From NCBI GenBank assembly GCA_021613375.1, contig CM038725.1:8285089-8349088 (forward strand): a stretch of DNA of 64,000 nt. The letters run 5' to 3'. A program made the position numbers and the translations under genes. The notes under the pieces are model-generated. The model saw nothing but the letters and a program-made list of their open reading frames with translations. It did not search any database and was not told the origin of the DNA. Position 1 is the stretch's first letter, and each line of letters begins with the position of its first letter. This DNA comes from Megaleporinus macrocephalus (Eukaryota; Chordata; Actinopteri; Characiformes; Anostomidae). Shown here one piece after another: positions 57,181-64,000 of this stretch.

Positions 57181-57713
57181 ATATAGTCTCCTAAAAGAAA
57201 ACAATCAGTAGAATAATATTGTCCTCATCTGAGTGGCCCCAGCCATGCCTTCAGGACAGCTTTTTCGGACAGGTGTTACAGGTGTTAACCACTGATACAA
57301 CAGCAGCTTCATGTTTCTGGTTCTACTGTAAATGGCACTGCAGTTGCATGCTTGCACCTTAGGCTACCAGTCCAGCTACTTGTTCAAATTTCTTCAGTTC
57401 AATCAATATGGTGCAGCAGTTACAACAGGAACATTCAAACAGGAAGCTAGCAAATAAAGAGTCAACTTTAGCCTTATGTGACGAATCAACACCAATTATC
57501 TGCGACCAAAAAGCCATTTAGCCAAATATATTACCAGAGTAATATTTTAACAGAGATAGTTCTTGGCATTACCTGCTGCAGTAATGTTAATCTTATCATC
57601 ACATGAATAACCTGAGAGTAAAATGAAAGAATGGGTGCACAGTCTCCAGAGACTTCTTTACTATAGTAGTATCCTCACATTGGCAGAAGGTGTTTTTTTT
57701 TTTTTTAATCTAT

Positions 57714-57744
<31 letters not shown>

Positions 57745-57775
57745 GTTAGTTAGTTAGTTATTTAATTATTTTTGC
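57181..57775. other. Unique DNA with T-rich simple repeats
   Basis: A T-run then (TTTA)n and (TTAG)n lie at 57690-57760. Otherwise nothing is recognised. Confidence 0.5.
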
Positions 57776-58500
57776 CAACATTATTCACTCACCTATCCAA
57801 ACCACTGAATTCAGGGGTTCCAATTACTTGTATGGCCACAGGTGTATAAAACAACACACATTATGAAGCGATTGGGAACGACAGCAACGTAAAATAATTG
57901 AACGGGGTCAGCGGAGTGCACAGAGGTTGCCAACGTCAATCACCACAGACCTTCCAACTTCTTGTGGCCTTTAGATCAGCTAAAGAACAGAGGGTAGAGA
58001 GCTTCTACAAATCACGCTTCTTCATTGGCAATCCAATGGACGGGTTTGGTGGTTGCCAGGAGAACGGTGCTTGTCTGACTGCATTGTGCCAAGTGTAAAG
58101 TTTGGTAGAGGGGGGATTATGGTATGGGGTTGTTTTTCAGTTGGGCTCAGTTGGGCTTAGTTTCAATGAAAGAAACTCTTAATGCTTTAGCAGACCAAGA
58201 GATTTAAAAACTATTTCATGCTCCCAACTTTGTGGGAACAGTTTGGGGACGGCCTCTTCCTGTTTTAACCTGACTGCCCACCAGTGCACAAAGCAAGCTC
58301 TATAAAGACATGGAGGAGCGAGTCCTGAAATCAACCTGATAGACACGTTTGGGATGAATCACAGCGGAGACTGCGAGCCACGCCTTCCAGTCCAACATCA
58401 GTGTCTGACCTCACACACTCCTAAACCGTGTGGAAAGAGTTGAAACTGTTATAGCTGCAAAGGTGGGGGGGTTAATGTACCGTACAGACCCAGTAAAATA
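57776..58500 (+). pseudogene. Tc1-like transposase pseudogene
   Basis: Plus-strand pieces in shifting frames include [23 protein letters not shown] sequence, the catalytic-region piece around 'tgactgcccaccagtgcaca', and 'atgaatcacagcggagactgcg'. They follow the order of the DDE domain of fish Tc1-like transposases, and the upstream leader 'ttcactcacctatccaaacc' with 'ggccacaggtgtataaaaca' matches the usual 5' region. Several internal deletions and frameshifts are present. The DNA-binding domain is largely deleted. It is non-functional. Confidence 0.75.
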
Positions 58501-58681
58501 ATAGTAAGAATGATTGCTTTCTTCTACGGCCTAGTTTTGGTTTTGGTCTGTTGGTAATAAACAGGTGCAAACTATGTACTTTTGTTCTTACTATACTATA
58601 CTATACTTGATACTCCACATACTTACACAGTACTGTGGAGAGATGTACATCTGGCCAAGTGTGTGAAAGCCACAGCAATGC

Positions 58682-58800
58682 AGCTGTGCCTGACTAACCC
58701 ACTATGCCACGACCATGTCAGTATCACAGCTGTGCTAAGAAGCGGTGGTCCTGTGGTGGTCTGTTTAAATGGTAGGTGTACAGTGCAGTGTTCCTAATAA
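58682..58800 (+). mobile_element. Long-TIR Tc1-like element, end fragment
   Basis: It contains 'gaccatgtcagtatcacagc', 'gtggtcctgtggtggtctgt' and the terminus 'acagtgcagtgttcctaata', related to 36530-36620. Confidence 0.6.
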
Positions 58801-59573
58801 TCCAACAACTGAGATCGAGCTCATGAAAAGAAAAAAAAAACCTGATGAGCTCTAATGAGTAGCTGTGCTTCTGTTCTGATCGCTTTGGTTCACTGGCTGA
58901 TGAGTAACGCAGAACTGAGAGCGATTTCGCAGCTGTATCCCCTGTAATTTCCAATTAAATAGACGAAAGATTATGAGTTTGACTTCTTTGTTGGCACAAA
59001 GCCAACAGTGGTGTACAATCTGGACCGGGTGCAATTTTAGCCCCGCATTCCAGCGTTTGCACTTCTAATTAAACCCGAAAGATAAATTGCGTTTCTCAAG
59101 TATTTTGTTCTCTAGTAAGATATTTAATTAACTCGCTAGCTTCTTGGTCAGCACAGCTGTTCTCAAAGCAGATTTTTTCTTACTTACAGAAACTTTCAGG
59201 CTGTTCTACGTGTGTTGCTGTCACAAGATACGTGTTGGCCAACTTACCTTCACTGTCTAGTTAGAGTCTACTTATACCTGTCGTTTCAGGCGTATCGTGT
59301 CTGGGTTTTGTCCAGATTTATGCCTGGCCTTGTTATTCTCATAGATGGATAGAAATTTGATTTGCAGTGACTGCTTTTCTTGCATTACATGCGAGTTGAT
59401 GGCAGTAATGCATAAAGCTGTTGCATGCAGCTTATTGTTTTGATTAGTTTCACTATGTCTATTGAACTCTATGATAGTTTCACTTGCTGTGAGTAAAGAT
59501 TACATGCAGTCTTATGCATAAGTTTGGCAAACACTGGTCAAATAATAACTTGTAGCCCTCTACAAGCCGGCAC
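58801..59573. other. Unique DNA, candidate conserved non-coding block
   Basis: 58845-59150 has several TAATTA-type and ATTTAATTAAC cores and balanced composition, with no coding potential that I trust. Conservation needs to be tested by comparison. Confidence 0.3.
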
Positions 59574-61008
59574 GGTGGTGTAGTGGTTAGTATGGTGGTG
59601 TAGTGGTTAGTACGGTGGTGTAGTGGTTAGTACGGTGGTGTAGTGATTAGTGCGGTGGTGTAGTGGTTAGTATGGTGGTGTAGTGGTTAGGATGGTGGTG
59701 TAGTGGTTAGTAAGGTGGTGTAGTGGTTAGGATGGTGGTGTAGAGGTTAGGATGGTGGTGTAGTGGTTAGGATGGTGGTGTAGTGGTTAGGATGGTGGTG
59801 TAGTGGTTAGTAAGGTGGTGTAGTGGTTAGGATGGTGGTGTAGTGGCTAGGATGGTGGTGTAGTGGTTAGTAAGGTGGTGTAGTGGTTAGGATGGTGGTG
59901 TAGAGGTTAGGATGGTGGTGTAGTGGTTAGGATGGTGGTGTAGTGGCTAGGATGGTGGTGTAGTGGTTAGTATGGTGGTGTAGTGGTTAGTAAGGTGGTG
60001 TAGAGGTTAGGATGGTGGTGTAGTGGTTAGTATGGTGGTGTAGTGGTTAGGATGATGGTGTAGTGGTTAGTAAGGTGGTGTAGTGGTTAGTACTGTGGTG
60101 TAGTGGTTAGTATGGTGGTGTAGTGGTTAGTATGGTGGTGTAGTGGTCAGTACGGTGCTGTAGTGGTTAGTAAGGTGGTGTAGAGGTTAGGATGGTGGTG
60201 TAGTGGTTAGTATGGTGGTGTAGTGACTAGGATGGTGGTGTAGTGGTTAGTACGGTGGTGTAGTGGTCAGTACGGTGGTGTAGTGATTAGTACGGTGGTG
60301 TAGTGGTTAGTAAGGTGGTGTAGTGGTTAGTATGGTGGTGTAGAGGTTAGGATGGTGGTTTAGTGGTCAGTAAGGTGGTGTAGTGGTCAGTATAGTGGTG
60401 TAGTGGTTAGTAAGGTGGTGTAGTGGTTAGTAAGGTGGTGTAGTGGTTAGGATGGTGGTGTAGTGGTTAGTAAGGTGGTGTAGTGGTCAGTACGGTGGTG
60501 TAGTGATTAGTACGGTGGTGTAGTGGTTAGTATGGTGGTGTAGTGGTTAGTAAGGTGGTGTAGTGGTCAGTATGGTGGTGTAGTGGTTAGTATGGTGGTG
60601 TAGAGGTTAGGATGGTGGTGTAGTGGTTAGTAAGGTGGTGTAATGGTTAGTATGGTGGTGTAGTGGTTAGTATGGTGGTGTAATGGTTAGTACAGTGGTG
60701 TAGTGGTTAGTATGGTGGTGTAGTGGTTAGTACGGTGGTGTAGCGGTTAGTACGGTGGTGTAGCGGTTAGTACGGTGGTGTAGTGGTTAGTACGGTGGTG
60801 TAGTGGTTAGGATGGTGGTGTAGTGGCTAGGATGGTGGTGTAGTGGTTAGTAAGGTGGTGTAGTGGTTAGTAAGGTGGTGTAGTGGTTAGTAAGGTGGTG
60901 TAGTGGTCAGTATAGTGGTGTAGTGGTTAGTAAGGTGGTGTAGTGGTTAGTAAGGTGGTGTAGTGGTTAGTAAGGTGGTGTAGTGGTCAGTATGGTGGTG
61001 TAGTGGTC
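59574..61008 (+). repeat. 20-bp minisatellite made of a SINE A-box (array 2)
   Basis: About 72 head-to-tail copies of GGTGGTGTAGTGGTTAGTAA (variants GTAC, GTAT, GGAT at the end, GGTC for GGTT). It opens with the SINE 5' start CCGGCACGGTGGTGTAG and runs directly into the SINE body at 61008. Each unit carries the A-box-like TGGTGTAGTGG. Its most common variants (GGAT and GTAA) differ from array 1 (GTAC and GTAA), so the two arrays have homogenised separately. Confidence 0.95.
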
Positions 61009-61080
61009 GGCACTGTCTCCTCATAGTAAGATGATCTGGGTTGGATTCCCGGTCCAGGTCGTTTTGTGTGGAGTGTGTAT
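61005..61080 (+). mobile_element. SINE body with B-box, downstream of the A-box array
   Basis: 'cggcactgtctcctcatagt', then 'gggttggattcccggtccag' (B-box-like GGTTGGATTCCC) and 'gttttgtgtggagtgtgtat' follow the last 20-bp repeat in the normal SINE order. The downstream half of the SINE is missing. Confidence 0.8.
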
Positions 61081-62088
61081 TAAATAATTAATACACTGAT
61101 TTCAATAGATTTAGCAAAGAGATCCTCTGTAGATAGAGAGTAATACATATAATAACATAGGAAATGAATACAGGTCAACTTGAAGCCATGTTATACATTA
61201 GAAGGGGATTGCTTAGCTTGTGCATCAAAGGGTTAATACATTAGAGTTTTTTGAAGGCAGTCATGGATTGGAGTTCAGGTAAGTAGCCATGTGATCAGAA
61301 GGTCACAACAATTTGGTTAAATGTGAAGGTCAAATAGTTCCAAATTCTAAATTCTTTTCGTACATCATACGTTCGTACATCATTTTCTCATCCTTCCTTT
61401 CCTTTTTCTATTACTTTCTCTCAATTCTGATTGAACCGTGTCCCATTTTATTTCCTATGCATGCACTTAGTGTTCTCACCAGCTAGTGGTTTTTCATTTC
61501 GAGCCCATCCAACAGCAGCCTTTGTTTATTAGTTTCAATATTCTGTGTGTAACTGTTGACACAGTGGGGTGTTTTTGTATTATTCACAGTGACTCCAGGC
61601 CATACAGATCCAGTGCTGCTCATGCAGGGTATTTGCTGTGATTGGAAACTTTGTGCTGTTTATTAACTGTAAGGGGAAAAAAACTAATATGTTATTTTTT
61701 GGTGACGGCACGATTTACTGAACACTGGCCAAAATCTCATTCCAACTAGTGAGAAATTCAAGAACGCAGCTCATTTTTGGTCAAAATATTGGTCACTTCA
61801 GATGATATTTATTTATGTGTAGTGGATGTAACGTTGGCAACATTGGTGGTCAGTTCATCATTTGTTGACAGTTTATTATGAGTTTTTAATTTTAATAACT
61901 GATAAAATAATATTTGTTTAGAATCTGCTGAGATCCATTAGTTAGCACTTTATTTGGAGGACATAAGTTCACATCTGTAGATGTTCCTTTGAAAAGTCAC
62001 TGAACATGTAAAATCTCAACATCCTTAATAAGCTGTTATAAGAATACTGCTGACACCCCTGGAGTTTAACTGGATTCGGTCTTGGGTT
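61081..62088. other. Unique DNA, no gene seen
   Basis: There are short open frames only. No repeat was identified. Confidence 0.4.
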
Positions 62089-62912
62089 GAGATTAAGGTT
62101 AGGGTGAGGATTTGAATTGAGGTTGAGGTTCAGGTTATGATTATGTTTTTGGTTGAGGTTAAGGTTACAGTTGGGTTTTGGGTTGAGGTTGAGGTTGAGG
62201 TTAAAGTTAAGATTAAAGTTAAGGTTATGATTAGGTTTTGAGTTTAGGTTAAGGTTAGGATAAGGTTTTGGGTTGAGGTTAGAATTTGGATAAATTATTA
62301 AGTGAGATTAAAGTTATGGTTAGGATTGGGTTTGGGTTTAGGTTAGGTCAAGGTTATGAGTGGGTTTTGGGTTCAGGTTAGGGCTAGGATTAGGTTTTGG
62401 GTTGAGATTAAAGTTAGGGTAATGATTGGATTTTGGGTTAATGTTAAGGTTAGGTTTAGGATTGGGTTTTGGGTTAAGGTTATGATTATGATTAGGTTTG
62501 TGATTGAGATAAAAGTTAGGGTTATGATTGTGTTTTGGATTAAGGTTGAGGTTGGGGTAATGATTGGGTTTTGGGTTAAGGTTAGGTTTATGATTGTGTT
62601 TGGCTTAAGGTTAAGGTTATGATTGGGTTTTGGGTTGAGGTTACAGTTAGGGTTATGATTAGATTTTGAGTTGAGATTAAAGTTAGGTTTAGAATTGGGT
62701 TTTGGGTTAAGGTTATGATTAGGATTAGGTTTGGGATTGAGATAAATGTTAGGGTTATGATTGGGTTTTGGATTAAGTTTAGGGTTAGGATTAGATTTGG
62801 GGTTGAGACTTACATAAAAGTTAAGGTTATGATTGGTTTTTGCGTTAAGGTTAGGATTAGGTTTGGGGTTGAGATTAAAGTTAGGGTTATGATTAGAGTT
62901 AGGTTCTAAGGA
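62089..62912 (+). repeat. Degenerate telomere-like TTAGGG-related array
   Basis: About 820 bp are built from hexamer variants (GGTTAG, GGTTAA, GGTTGA, GGTTTT, GGTTAT), with many GTTAGGGT words and hardly any C on the plus strand. A loose larger period near 40-50 bp ('tgattgggttttgggtt') can be seen. The plus-strand frames of Val/Arg/Phe/Trp repeats are not genes. It resembles an old interstitial telomeric or telomere-like minisatellite. Confidence 0.85.
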
Positions 62913-63642
62913 AGGTTGAATAACATTACCTACTTCACATTGAGCTGTAATATAATAACAGTGAATCTACTTAATATAAGAAATGTATCAACAGTACATC
63001 TTCACAATATTTATTGTATTCAGATGCTTTGCTGCTGGTGCTTCTCTGGCGTGTTGCTGAAACTTTGTTAGGAGTTTAATCAATTATTAAAAATTAATCT
63101 TCTACCAATGTTTTTTCCCCAGACTGCCTAGTTTTGATTAGCTTGGTAGCATAATATTTTAAACTACTCTTCAGGTTTAATGGCATTTTGCTCAATCTGG
63201 CAACAGCTGCTCCAAAATAATGCATTTGTGGGCAAATCATAGCGGAATAATTTGTGCTTACACCACAAATGCTTGACAAGATAAAAAAATCTAACAAGAA
63301 TATGACGATTATCTTTTTTCTCAGGTCCCTCTATTTCTAAACCACCATCTTTGAGAATTTGAACATGAGCTCTTCAGTACCTCTGGGTATTCTTTTCACC
63401 TCCACCTGGGAAGATTCCACATATATCCTATCAAAATTGGGTCACGAGTTACTGAGAAAACTATGGCAACTGTTTTGTCTCCCAATCAGGTCTTGAAAAA
63501 TTACTCCAAAACAAACCAAAAAAAACAGAAAAATTGGAATTTCTTTGAATAACAATTATAGTTGTAGTAAATTGAATTACAATTTGAAATATATGTTCAT
63601 TTGAAATATGTTAAACTAATTAGCTTTCCTCTGTGTAATAAT
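62913..63642. other. Unique DNA, no gene seen
   Basis: A 67-codon minus-strand frame at 63094-63297 has no recognisable domain. The region is A/T-rich. Confidence 0.4.
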
Positions 63643-63735
63643 TGTTGCTGTCCAAATAAAAACAAGTATCTTTACATGAGAGGCCAACCATGTTCTTGAC
63701 TTTCAATGTACGTTAATGTAAAAAGAGTTTTATAT
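63643..63735. mobile_element. Family A MITE, left end only
   Basis: It starts TGTTGCTGTCCAAATAAAAA and continues 'catgagaggccaaccatgtt', 'actttcaatgtacgttaatg', then breaks off. Confidence 0.65.
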
Positions 63736-63784
63736 ATGACTAAGTAAGAAGACAAGGCCAAAAGCTTTGCATATACAGTACTGG

Positions 63785-64000
63785 TCACTACTGGTAGTGT
63801 ATCTAAAACGTTTGTCTGGTAGTGTACTAAAACGTTTGGCTGGTAGTGTACTAAAACGTTTGACTGGTAGAGTACTAAAACGTTTGACTGGTAGTGTATC
63901 TAAAACGTTTGACTGGTAGTGTACTAAAACGTTTGACTGGTAGTGTACTAAAACGTTTGACTGGTAGAGTACTAAAACGTTTGACTGGTAGTGTATCTAA
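63785..64000 (-). repeat. 24-bp Tc1-terminus satellite (array 2), inverted and cut by the window edge
   Basis: Units of CTAAAACGTTTGACTGGTAG plus TGTA are the reverse complement of the unit at 38040-39690. About nine copies are visible and the array continues past 64000. The AAACGTTT palindrome is again in every unit. Confidence 0.95.

Noticed and set aside
59574..61008. Tandem tRNA genes
   Set aside because: Only the A-box portion is repeated. No acceptor stem, anticodon loop or B-box occurs in the units.

Overview
This window looks like repeat-rich, gene-poor DNA from a ray-finned fish, probably an ostariophysan (characin or catfish type). The basis is the repeat content: Tc1/mariner termini and a Tc1 transposase relic, hAT-like and Harbinger-like non-autonomous elements, fish-type tRNA-derived SINEs, L2-like LINE tails, a Gypsy-like LTR, many (AT)n and (CA)n microsatellites and large minisatellites. 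I found no convincing host protein-coding gene, rRNA or tRNA gene. The only clear protein-coding signal is a 5'-truncated LINE reverse transcriptase (50548-51447). Most open frames are readings of tandem repeats whose period is a multiple of three.

Layout. 1-12 kb: unique DNA with SINEs, short Tc1-like elements, a nested composite (4345-5512), an LTR-like end (9570-9969) and an AT-rich array that forms a very large inverted repeat (10060-10610). 12.07-14.09 kb: 39-bp minisatellite. 14-26.5 kb: mostly unique DNA with MITEs, a nested LINE, and a hAT-like element split by a second transposon (21393-22603). 26.55-27.47 kb: 20-bp array made of the A-box of a tRNA-derived SINE. 28-37 kb: unique DNA, a Harbinger-like element with TAA target duplications (31744-32613), and a hAT-like insertion with a perfect 8-bp duplication (35654-36162). 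38.04-39.69 kb: 24-bp array resembling a Tc1-like terminus. 44.7-48.6 kb: 30/60-bp arrays flanking a (CA)n block. 49-52 kb: Gypsy-like LTR, an older LINE piece and an L2-like LINE. 53.5-56 kb: a transposon whose internal 36-bp segment has expanded to about 52 copies; an unexpanded relative lies at 42.83-43.48 kb. 57.8-58.5 kb: Tc1 transposase pseudogene. 59.57-61.01 kb: second A-box array (about 72 copies), still attached to its SINE body. 62.09-62.91 kb: degenerate TTAGGG-like DNA. 63.79-64 kb: a second, inverted copy of the 24-bp array, running off the window.

The unifying theme is that transposable elements appear to have seeded tandem arrays. Pieces of a SINE promoter, a DNA-transposon terminus and MITE interiors have each been amplified, and several AT microsatellites begin exactly at TA target sites of Tc1-like insertions. 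Between repeats lie unique blocks, some with homeodomain- or POU-like sites, that could be conserved non-coding elements. That last point is inference only.
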